From Fibrisoma limi BUZ 3 (lineage in GTDB: Bacteria > Bacteroidota > Bacteroidia > Cytophagales > Spirosomataceae), in the NCBI RefSeq assembly GCF_000296815.2, contig NZ_CAIT01000009.1, positions 1,852,001 to 1,916,000 on the forward strand: a DNA stretch of 64,000 bases. The letters run 5' to 3'. Under the pieces are notes generated by a model, which did no database searches, was not told where the DNA came from, and saw only the letters and a list, made by a program, of their open reading frames with translations. Below, piece by piece: positions 26,205 through 32,931 of this stretch. Numbering within the stretch: the stretch's first letter is position 1; each line of letters begins with the position of its first letter. A program made the position numbers and the translations under genes.

Positions 26205-27025
26205 GGTGTAAACGTATTTGATGGGGTAGGTAGTTGCGAAGTATAATCAGCCACCAGACGCGCCAGCGATGCTGCCGGGTCGGTTGTTTTCATAAATGCT
26301 TCTCCGATCAAAAAACCAGTGTACCCTGCCTTCCACAGAGTTACCATAGTGGCTGCTTCATGCAGGCCACTCTCCGTTATCTTCACAAAATCGTCGGGAA
26401 TGCGTTCGGCTAGCTGTAGGGACGTATCAATCGATGTCACGAACGTCTTCAGGTTCCGGTTGTTTACACCTACCAGATCTACCGTATCGGCCAGGCTGCG
26501 GTCCAGCTCGTCTTCGTCGTGAACTTCCAGCAGCACTTCCAACCCCAGATCATGGGCTTGCCGGCTTAAGTCGGACACCTCTTCGGGCGTTAGACATGCC
26601 GCAATGAGCAACACCAGATCAGCTCCCCAGGCTTTTGCTTCGAGCAACTGATACGCATCAATCACGAAATCTTTGCGCAGAATGGGCGTATCAGGATTAG
26701 CCTGACGAGCCGTTTGTAAGTCTGCCGGTGTACCGCCGAAGAACGGCTCGTCTGTCAGAACGGACAGGACAGCCGCACCCGCCCGGACGTAGCCCTGCGT
26801 TGTGGAGGATACGTCGGCGGTGTCGTTGATGATGCCTTTGGATGGAGACTTGCGTTTGAACTCCGCGATGATGCCCGATGAACCGGGAGCCAGCAGGGCA
26901 GCCCGTGCTGAATTGGTTTGCCGACCGAAGAGTGGGCTGTTTTCAAGGGCAGACGCTGGGGTGGTAGCCTGGCGCTGGGCTACTTCAATTCGTTTTTGTT
27001 CAATGATCCGGTCTAAAATTGTCAT
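26201..27025 (-). CDS. trpC: Indole-3-glycerol-phosphate synthase
   Basis: A 274-residue TIM barrel that closes the indole ring. Visible family motifs are IIAEFKRKSPSKG, LSVLTDEPFFGG, ILRKDFVIDAYQLLEAKAWGAD, VGVNNRNLKTF and ESGLH, carrying the catalytic Lys and Glu residues. It follows trpD by 77 nt and overlaps trpF by 4 nt. Confidence 0.97.
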   Translation of the reverse strand: MTILDRIIEQKRIEVAQRQATTPASALENSPLFGRQTNSARAALLAPGSSGIIAEFKRKSPSKGIINDTADVSSTTQGYVRAGAAVLSVLTDEPFFGGTPADLQTARQANPDTPILRKDFVIDAYQLLEAKAWGADLVLLIAACLTPEEVSDLSRQAHDLGLEVLLEVHDEDELDRSLADTVDLVGVNNRNLKTFVTSIDTSLQLAERIPDDFVKITESGLHEAATMVTLWKAGYTGFLIGEAFMKTTDPAASLARLVADYTSQLPTPSNTFTP

Positions 27026-27102
27026 TCGTTCGGTGGACCGCGTCTATCATGCCTTACGTTGCAGCAAACTGCAAACCGGCAACTGTCAGTATGATGAGAA
27101 CG

Positions 27103-28089
27103 TTATGCAATCAACTTCTTAAAACAACTTAACGCCTGTCCGCTTTCCAGGGACTCACGAGCCAATGCAACGGCCTCTTCCCGGGTCGCAGCCCGGTCGG
27201 CGGCTAACAGGGCCATGGCCGAATTGGCCAGTACGGCCTGCTTTTGTGCCGGGGTAGCTTCGTCGTTCAGCACGTTCATAAAAATCTGCGCTGATTCGTC
27301 GACCGTAGCCCCTCCGGCCAGCGATTCGGGCGTTAGCGTGCTCAGACCTAACTGGGTCGGTTCCAGCACCTGCTCCGTCTGGTTACTAATGACTTTGAAA
27401 GCGCCCGTCAGCGAAATCTCGTCGTACCCATCCAGCGCATGAAGGATCATGAAACGCTTGTCGGTTTGCTGATAAAGGTACGCATATAATCTGGCTAATT
27501 CAAGGCTAAACACGCCAACGAGCTGTTTCTGGGGCATTGCCGGATTAACCATCGGTCCGAGAACGTTAAAAAATGTTTTCACGCCAAGGTCTTTCCGGAT
27601 TGGACCAACGTTTTTCATGGCCGGATGGAACAGCGGAGCGTGCAGGAAGCAGATACCGGCGGTTTCGAGCTTGCGCTCCAGCTCACCAGCATCGTTGGTA
27701 AATCGATAGCCCAGCCGTTCCATAACCGTTGAGGAGCCACAAAGGGACGAAACGCCGTGGTTACCGTGCTTGGCAACCCGCTGCCCTGCGCCAGCCACCA
27801 CAAATGCCGAGAGCGTTGAGATATTGAACGTATCCTTGCCGTCGCCACCAGTTCCGCAGAGGTCCATCGGATCGTATGCCGACAGATCGATGGGCAGACA
27901 CAGTTCCAACATGGCGTCGCGAAATCCTTCCAGTTCTTCCACGCGCAGGCTGCGCATCATGTAAACGGTCAGGAACGACGCAATCTGCGCCTGGTTGTAC
28001 TCGCCCCGTCCAATGCCCAGCAGCACTTGCTTGGCCTGATCTTTCGTCAGGGTTTTGTATTCGAATAAGTGGTTTAATATTGCTTTCAT
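27103..28089 (-). CDS. trpD: Anthranilate phosphoribosyltransferase
   Basis: A 328-residue enzyme joining anthranilate to PRPP. The PRPP-binding loop CGTGGDGKDTFNIST, the KHGNHGVSS motif and NVLGPMVNPA are present. The frame is open upstream to 28134, but those codons are repetitive spacer DNA; the ATG at 28089 (MKAILNHLFEYKTL) matches the family start. The 66-nt spacer before it holds tandem repeats that can pair with the end of trpG. Confidence 0.96.
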   Translation of the reverse strand: MKAILNHLFEYKTLTKDQAKQVLLGIGRGEYNQAQIASFLTVYMMRSLRVEELEGFRDAMLELCLPIDLSAYDPMDLCGTGGDGKDTFNISTLSAFVVAGAGQRVAKHGNHGVSSLCGSSTVMERLGYRFTNDAGELERKLETAGICFLHAPLFHPAMKNVGPIRKDLGVKTFFNVLGPMVNPAMPQKQLVGVFSLELARLYAYLYQQTDKRFMILHALDGYDEISLTGAFKVISNQTEQVLEPTQLGLSTLTPESLAGGATVDESAQIFMNVLNDEATPAQKQAVLANSAMALLAADRAATREEAVALARESLESGQALSCFKKLIA

Positions 28090-28093
28090 GATT

Positions 28094-28160
28094 AATGAGT
28101 GAAAGAGTGAATGAGCGAAAGAGTGATCCAGCAATTCACTCTTTTGCTCTTTCGCTCATT
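28094..28160 (-). repeat. Tandem 16-bp repeats with matching inverted arm between trpG and trpD
   Basis: Two adjacent 16-bp copies (28094-28109 and 28110-28125) differ at one base. The arm 28147-28160, which contains the trpG stop codon, is a perfect 14-bp inverse complement of the second copy and one mismatch off the first, so two alternative hairpins can form in the mRNA. Confidence 0.8.
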
Positions 28161-28722
28161 GTTTAAGCCAGTTTTGAATCATCCGGACGCCATTCTCGGT
28201 CAGTACGGATTCCGGGTGGAATTGCAAACCTTTTACGTCGAATCGGGTATGTGTCAGACCCATCACCCGCCCGTGCTCATCGACGGCCGTTACGCGGAGG
28301 TCATCAGGTATCGTGTCGGCAACGACAGTCCAGGAGTGGTATCGCCCTACGGTTAACTCATCTGGAACACCACTGAACAATGGCTCATTGCGGTCCGTAA
28401 CAAAGGTTCGGTGCGCCACACCATGTAGTACGTCGCCCAAGTTCTCGAGTTGGGCTCCGTACACTTCGCCGATGCCCTGGTGCCCCAGGCAAATGCCCAG
28501 GATGCTTTTGGTTGGACCGTATTCAGCGACCAGGTCCTGCATAATTCCGGCTTCGGATGGTATCCCCGGCCCCGGCGACAGCATGATTTTGTCGTACTGC
28601 CCGATCTCTTCCAGGGCGATCTTGTTATTCCGGATCACATCCGGCCGCTCACCCAGCTCACGCAGGATATACACGAGGTTGTAGGTGAAGGAGTCGTAGT
28701 TGTCTAAAACGAGAAGTTTCAT
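28156..28722 (-). CDS. trpG: Anthranilate synthase component II (glutamine amidotransferase)
   Basis: A 188-residue class I glutamine amidotransferase that supplies ammonia to TrpE. The catalytic Cys is C78 in GICLGHQGIGE and the His-Glu pair is in LQFHPESVL. LDNYDSFTYNLVY and LSPGPGIP are standard signatures. It may also serve aminobenzoate synthesis, as in other bacteria with one such subunit; no second copy is visible here. Gap to trpE is 89 nt, to trpD 66 nt. Confidence 0.96.
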   Translation of the reverse strand: MKLLVLDNYDSFTYNLVYILRELGERPDVIRNNKIALEEIGQYDKIMLSPGPGIPSEAGIMQDLVAEYGPTKSILGICLGHQGIGEVYGAQLENLGDVLHGVAHRTFVTDRNEPLFSGVPDELTVGRYHSWTVVADTIPDDLRVTAVDEHGRVMGLTHTRFDVKGLQFHPESVLTENGVRMIQNWLKQ

Positions 28723-28741
28723 TTTTCAAGGAGAAAGGGGA

Positions 28742-28809
28742 GGAGGGAGGAAAGGACGGAAAGGGAATGCTGCTATACCCTGCACCTTGTTACCTTTTCT
28801 CCTCCCTCC
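28742..28809. repeat. Purine-rich inverted repeat between trpE and trpG
   Basis: GGAGGGAGG (28742-28750) is the perfect complement of CCTCCCTCC (28801-28809). The arms and flanks are almost pure purine on one strand, and the loop is about 50 nt. It could form a long hairpin in the spacer mRNA. Confidence 0.6.
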
Positions 28810-28811
28810 AT

Positions 28812-30254
28812 TTAAATATTTTTTGCCTGCTCGATGGCCATGCGTAGCGCGGCCAGTTTGTTATGTACTTCCTGTAGTTCGCTCTCAACAACCGACTTGG
28901 CTACAATGCCCGCGCCGGCCTGATAATATAACGTATTGTCGCGGCTCATGAATGTCCGGATCATGATGGCGTGATTAAACTCGCCATCGAATCCCATATA
29001 GCCGATGCTTCCTGAATAGAAGCTCCGGCTGATGCTCTCGTAGCGATCGATAAGCTGCATAGCCATGTGTTTTGGTGCACCCGACAACGTACCCGCAGGA
29101 AACGTTTCGGCTACGATCTGTAGAGGATCGGCCGTTTCGGTCAGCTCACCAACAACTTTCGAGACCAGGTGAATGACGTGTGAATAGTATTGTACCTCCT
29201 TGAATGTCTCAACCTTCACAACATCGCAGTTGCGGCTGAGGTCGTTGCGGGCCAGATCAACCAGCATTACGTGTTCCGCCGATTCTTTAGGGTCATCGTA
29301 GAGCTTCTGGGCCAGTTCAGCATCATGCGCATCGTCGCCCGTCCGGCGGAACGTACCGGCGATGGGGTAGATGGTCGCCTGGCGGTTTTTAACGACAATC
29401 TGTGATTCTGGCGAAGAGCCGAACAGTTTGTAGTTACCGTAGTCGAAGTAGAACAGGTAGGGCGATGGGTTCAGCGACCGCAAGGCCCGGTACACGTTGA
29501 ATTCATCGCCCACAAACGGTGTTGAAAACCGGCGCGAAAGCACAATCTGGAACACATCGCCCCGCTGGCAGTGATCTTTCCCTTTTTGAATAACCGCCCG
29601 GAATTCATCGTCGGTGAAGTTAGACTGCTCCGGCCCGGCGGGGCTGAAGGAATAGGTCGGATAGTTGCGACTGGTAATCAGGTCGCTGACATAATCAAGA
29701 TTACCTGCCGGCTCGTCGGCGATGCCGGAATCGGGCAGGTAACTGTGTTCGAAAAGGTGGAGTTCGTCTTTAAAATGGTTAATGGCAAGCACGTAGCGGT
29801 ACACTGTAAAAACGGCCGCCGGGATCTGGTTTTCGGATGGGACAGGTGCCTGCAAGGTAATGTCCTCAAAACTTTGAACAGCCGGGTAGGCAAAGTAACC
29901 GAACAGGCCATTGGTGATGAACGGGAATGAATCGGGCTCTGGCTGGAAGCTGTCCTTGAACTGCTGCAACGCTTCCAGTACATCGCCAGATTCTACAGTT
30001 TTGGTCTGTTCTGCCTCATCGGGTAACTTGATCGTCAACTGGTTCGAGTTGTATTCAAACCGGGCTACCGGGTCGAACGCGATGTAGGAGAAGCTGTTGT
30101 CGTTGCCGTGGTAATCGGAGCTTTCGAGCAGAATGCTGTTTAGAAAGCGGTCGCGGATGCGAAGATAGATGCTGACCGGCGTAATGATGTCGGCGAGCAT
30201 CCGCTTGTGGCGGGTACGGACGTGGTACGTAGAGGGCTTTGTCAAGGTTTGCAT
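28812..30254 (-). CDS. trpE: Anthranilate synthase component I
   Basis: A 480-residue chorismate-utilising enzyme that makes anthranilate. The N-terminal feedback-inhibition motif LLESS is at residues 42-46, indicating allosteric control by tryptophan. The catalytic C-terminal domain has GDVFQIVLSRRF, YLFYFDYGNYKLFGSSPE, PIAGTFRRTG, ETFPAGTLSGAPKHMAMQLI and YMGFDGEFNHAIMIRT. I use the ATG at 30254; the open frame extends to a TTG at 30281, but that lies at the edge of the attenuator T-run. Expression is controlled by the leader attenuator directly upstream and by product feedback. Confidence 0.97.
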   Translation of the reverse strand: MQTLTKPSTYHVRTRHKRMLADIITPVSIYLRIRDRFLNSILLESSDYHGNDNSFSYIAFDPVARFEYNSNQLTIKLPDEAEQTKTVESGDVLEALQQFKDSFQPEPDSFPFITNGLFGYFAYPAVQSFEDITLQAPVPSENQIPAAVFTVYRYVLAINHFKDELHLFEHSYLPDSGIADEPAGNLDYVSDLITSRNYPTYSFSPAGPEQSNFTDDEFRAVIQKGKDHCQRGDVFQIVLSRRFSTPFVGDEFNVYRALRSLNPSPYLFYFDYGNYKLFGSSPESQIVVKNRQATIYPIAGTFRRTGDDAHDAELAQKLYDDPKESAEHVMLVDLARNDLSRNCDVVKVETFKEVQYYSHVIHLVSKVVGELTETADPLQIVAETFPAGTLSGAPKHMAMQLIDRYESISRSFYSGSIGYMGFDGEFNHAIMIRTFMSRDNTLYYQAGAGIVAKSVVESELQEVHNKLAALRMAIEQAKNI

Positions 30255-30279
30255 AGGAGTTACCGGGTTCGTTAAAGAC

Positions 30280-30316
30280 AAAAAAATAAGGCCTACCGGG
30301 ATGAACGGTAGGCCTT
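30280..30316 (-). terminator. trp attenuator terminator hairpin
   Basis: In the minus-strand RNA AAGGCCTACC (30316-30307) pairs with GGTAGGCCTT (30297-30288), with a GTTCATCCC loop, followed within two bases by seven U (30286-30280). It lies 25 nt before the trpE ATG. The loop and stem base (30308-30298) are also complementary to the leader segment 30358-30348, the antiterminator pairing. Confidence 0.9.
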
Positions 30317-30358
30317 GATTAAGTTCGTTTTACACAAAATGGTGGCTCCATTCATCCC
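30298..30358 (-). promoter_or_regulatory. trp attenuator antiterminator pairing (segments 2:3)
   Basis: RNA GGGATGAATGG (30358-30348), spanning the leader stop codon, is complementary at 10 of 11 positions to CCGTTCATCCC (30308-30298) in the terminator. A competing 1:2 pairing exists between TGGTGGC in the Trp codons (30378-30372) and GCCACCA (30346-30340). This is the full set of alternatives expected of ribosome-mediated attenuation. Confidence 0.85.
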
Positions 30359-30387
30359 AGATGAGAAGAATGCCACCACCAGATCAT
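30352..30387 (-). CDS. trpL: trp operon leader peptide with three tandem Trp codons
   Basis: An 11-codon open frame reading MIWWWHSSHLG then TGA. Three consecutive TGG codons (30381-30373) are the tryptophan sensor: when charged tRNA-Trp is scarce the ribosome stalls there, leaving 30358-30348 free to pair with the terminator arm and let transcription continue into trpE. When tryptophan is plentiful the ribosome reaches the stop at 30354-30352, covers that segment, and the terminator at 30316-30280 forms. The peptide, the antiterminator and the terminator are all visible in order within 110 nt of trpE. No clear TAnnTTTG promoter is seen upstream of it. Confidence 0.9.
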   Translation of the reverse strand: MIWWWHSSHLG

Positions 30388-30455
30388 GTTATTTGCAATA
30401 GCGCGGTTCACAATGTTTGCGTTTCAATAATGAGCGTTAGGCTCTGAATTTTCTT

Positions 30456-30524
30456 AAGTCGGGGTGGCGGGATTCGAACGGCAGCGGCCGACCGTCCACA
30501 ACCTCTACGTCCCGACCGTAGCCC
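30456..30524 (-). pseudogene. Degenerate copy of the 3' half of tRNA-Pro
   Basis: A 25-bp perfect direct repeat of the tRNA-Pro 3' end (30455-30479 versus 30538-30562) is followed by a second matching block (30501-30521 versus 30568-30588, one mismatch) covering the anticodon arm. The spacing between blocks has grown from 5 to 21 nt, the T-stem no longer pairs and the D arm is missing, so it cannot be a working tRNA. It lies between the real tRNA and the trp leader. Confidence 0.8.
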
Positions 30525-30541
30525 CTGGTCAATTTTGTAAG

Positions 30542-30615
30542 TCGGGGTGGCGGGATTCGAACCCACGACCTCTACGTCCCGAACGTAGCGCGCTACCAGG
30601 CTGCGCTACACCCCG
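30542..30615 (-). tRNA. tRNA-Pro (anticodon CGG)
   Basis: A 74-nt cloverleaf reads from 30615 to 30542. The acceptor stem CGGGGTG pairs with CACCCCG with discriminator A, the D stem is GCGC/GCGC, the anticodon stem CTACG/CGTAG encloses loop TTCGGGA with anticodon CGG, and the T arm has TTCGAAT. The 3' CCA is not encoded. It decodes the proline codon CCG. Confidence 0.95.
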
Positions 30616-30658
30616 AATTGGGGTACAAAGGTAATAGTTCAGAATCCGTATTGTAAAG

Positions 30659-31444
30659 TCAGTCAGCAATTTTTTTTGAAATGAACGCGGCTACAACATC
30701 TGGAACCTCCCACGGTAGCAGGTGACCGGCACCGGGAACGATGTCGACAGTAGCTTGTGGTACGTATGGCAGGACCAATTCGGATTGAACTTCGGGTGGG
30801 AGCGCCTGATCGTCGGAACCAACCAGAATAGAGACCGGAACTTGAATCGACGACATACAATCCGAAATTGTTTCCAAACTCCCTTCCTGCAACCAGGCTT
30901 CCCAGGCTGGCCTGGCGCTACGGAGATCATCGGCAATAATCTGCTCCCGGGCAGTGTCGGAAATGGGCTTGGCTGTAATGTTTTTCAACGTCTGCTCAGC
31001 CGACGCGCGCTGACCGTGCCCTGTGAGCAGCTTTTGTCGCTCATCGTCGGGAATGGGTTCCGGCACCGGTGGCGACGGCGATAGCAGCACGAGCGCCTGT
31101 AGACCCGCCAGTTCGGCCCGGGTGGCCTGCTGGGCGGCTACGAGTAAAGCCACTTTGCCGCTCATTGAGTGACCAACCAGGGCAAAATTTTGAATGCCCA
31201 GCTTTTGTACCAGACAGGTGATGTCTTCGGCCATGTCGCCCACCGAGTAGCCGGTATCCGGTGCTTCAGAATCGCCAAAGCCCCGTAAATCAACAGCCAC
31301 GCAGCGGTATCGATCAGACAGCAGGTTCATGACCGACTGCCATTCGAGTGCTGATCCGCCGAAGTAATGCAGAAAAATAAGCGTCATCGGACCGCTGCCC
31401 TGCTCCCGTACATTTAACTGAATGCCGTTTATGAAATGCTTCAT
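30659..31444 (-). CDS. Alpha/beta hydrolase
   Basis: A 261-residue cytoplasmic alpha/beta hydrolase. The nucleophile elbow is GHSMSG (Ser93), the acid is probably the Asp in VGSDDQALPP and the catalytic His is in GAGHLLPWE near the C-terminus. DLRGFGDSEAP is a common family block. Substrate cannot be told; esterases, haloperoxidase-like enzymes and lactonases all share these motifs. The ATG at 31444 (MKHFING) is used instead of a TTG two codons earlier. It follows the glycosidase gene by 32 nt and is the last gene before tRNA-Pro. Confidence 0.85.
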   Translation of the reverse strand: MKHFINGIQLNVREQGSGPMTLIFLHYFGGSALEWQSVMNLLSDRYRCVAVDLRGFGDSEAPDTGYSVGDMAEDITCLVQKLGIQNFALVGHSMSGKVALLVAAQQATRAELAGLQALVLLSPSPPVPEPIPDDERQKLLTGHGQRASAEQTLKNITAKPISDTAREQIIADDLRSARPAWEAWLQEGSLETISDCMSSIQVPVSILVGSDDQALPPEVQSELVLPYVPQATVDIVPGAGHLLPWEVPDVVAAFISKKIAD

Positions 31445-31476
31445 GAACAATTTTCCGGTTTTTATGCAGAACAGAA

Positions 31477-32817
31477 CTAGACTACCACTTTCAAACGGGC
31501 CGGCCGATCGGTCATTTCAAGCATCTCTCCGTAGGGTACGATCGTGATTTGACCAAATTCCTTCAGCAGATCGCGGTAAGCCTGCGCAACCGGTCGGGGT
31601 TTACGGTCGAGGTCGTAGAGGCCACAGGCGTTGACGCGGTTATTGACTTGGCCTAGCTGGCTGTCCCAATCAATCTGATCAATAAGACTGTACCACGTAA
31701 AGCCCAAAACCGGTACACCGTCTTTGCGCATTTGGAGTACGTTAATCCATTGCTTCCAGAGCCACATAGGGGCATCTTCAGCCTCAAACACGTTGGTTTC
31801 CGTGTGCATTACCGGCTTGTGATACCGTTCGTAATACTGGCGGGTCATCTGGTACCAACCCAGCACGTCCATAGAATGGTGAATGGAGCCATCCGGTAGT
31901 TTAATTCGTTCGTTACGACCGTAATAATCGTTTCCCATGATCTGGTAGCCGGGCGGCTCGCCGGTCATGAACCAGTCGTACTCCTTTCGGGTCATACCGT
32001 TGTCAAGCAAATACATGCACATGGTTGCCGAAGGTGGGTTGGCGTAGAGCAGATCAAGCGCCAGAAACCGGCTTTCATTAGCCAGCATGGTTTCCTCAGA
32101 AGGCGTTGCACATACTTCGTGAATGTATTCGGCGCTTTCACTCTGGACAATGACGCAGTCGTTCCGGTATTTGGCTATCTGTTGGTTACCCATAATACTG
32201 GCCGCTACCAGGTGTTTGAGCGCCGTTACAAAGGCCTTGTCTGTTTTGAGCTGTTCATTCCAGACGCCATCCTTTGCGCTGATGCGGGCTGTTACGTACA
32301 CTTCATTGACCGGAGTGTAGTAGCGCACCCACGGGTAGCGTTTGGCTACGGCTCCAGCGTAATCAGCAAAGTGAATGGGTAGCTCGGGGTTCTGAAAATT
32401 GCCGATCCAGTCGGGTACACCGAAGTGCATCAGGTCAAGGATAGGAATGATTTCCAGTCGTTTAATCTCATTCATTACCTCATCGGCGAAGCTCCAGTCG
32501 AACTTGCCTGGACCCTGGTGAATGGCGTAGTAAGGAAGGCCGTAGCGAAGGACGCGCAGCCCCATGTCTTTTACCAAAGCCAGGTCTTCGCGCCAGCGGT
32601 CGTAGTGGCCGCACTCCCGGAGTTGATCCCGGCGGACGGTTCCTTTTTTGATGGTAGGGTAGGAGCACTCAATACCCGTCGCGAACATGAAATTGCCCGC
32701 GTTGCCATTCGGCAGGCCCGTACCGTCGTGACCACCGGCTCCGCCAAACTGATCACCGTCGTAATTGCCATCACCGTACTGTTTCTTAATAATGTCTAAA
32801 AATCCTTTCTGTGCCAT
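31477..32817 (-). CDS. Glycoside hydrolase family 1-like beta-glycosidase
   Basis: A 446-residue TIM-barrel glycosidase without a signal peptide. The fold pattern (REDLALVKDMGLRVLRYGLPYY, IPILDLMHFGVPDWIG, RYPWVRYYTPVNEVYV, HTETNVFE, GFTWYSLIDQIDWD, DLDRKPRPVAQAYRDLL) follows GH1. The acid/base would be Glu172 in PVNEVYV, where classical GH1 enzymes have FNEP, and the nucleophile Glu340 in HTETN, where they have TENG. It is therefore a divergent member. It sits between a GMC oxidoreductase and a hydrolase, suggesting use of oxidised or modified glycosides (inference). Confidence 0.8.
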   Translation of the reverse strand: MAQKGFLDIIKKQYGDGNYDGDQFGGAGGHDGTGLPNGNAGNFMFATGIECSYPTIKKGTVRRDQLRECGHYDRWREDLALVKDMGLRVLRYGLPYYAIHQGPGKFDWSFADEVMNEIKRLEIIPILDLMHFGVPDWIGNFQNPELPIHFADYAGAVAKRYPWVRYYTPVNEVYVTARISAKDGVWNEQLKTDKAFVTALKHLVAASIMGNQQIAKYRNDCVIVQSESAEYIHEVCATPSEETMLANESRFLALDLLYANPPSATMCMYLLDNGMTRKEYDWFMTGEPPGYQIMGNDYYGRNERIKLPDGSIHHSMDVLGWYQMTRQYYERYHKPVMHTETNVFEAEDAPMWLWKQWINVLQMRKDGVPVLGFTWYSLIDQIDWDSQLGQVNNRVNACGLYDLDRKPRPVAQAYRDLLKEFGQITIVPYGEMLEMTDRPARLKVVV

Positions 32818-32931
32818 GTTGCTACGATGTTAATACACTGATCCTGACGCAGAATGTCTCCGCCAACAGTGCTGAATTAGTTTACAGAAGAGGAAGTATA
32901 GGCCAACGATGCCCCGTTGACAGGTATCCGA

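Noticed and set aside
30456-30524. Second functional tRNA-Pro gene
   Set aside because: The D arm is missing and the T stem does not pair, so it is called a degenerate copy.
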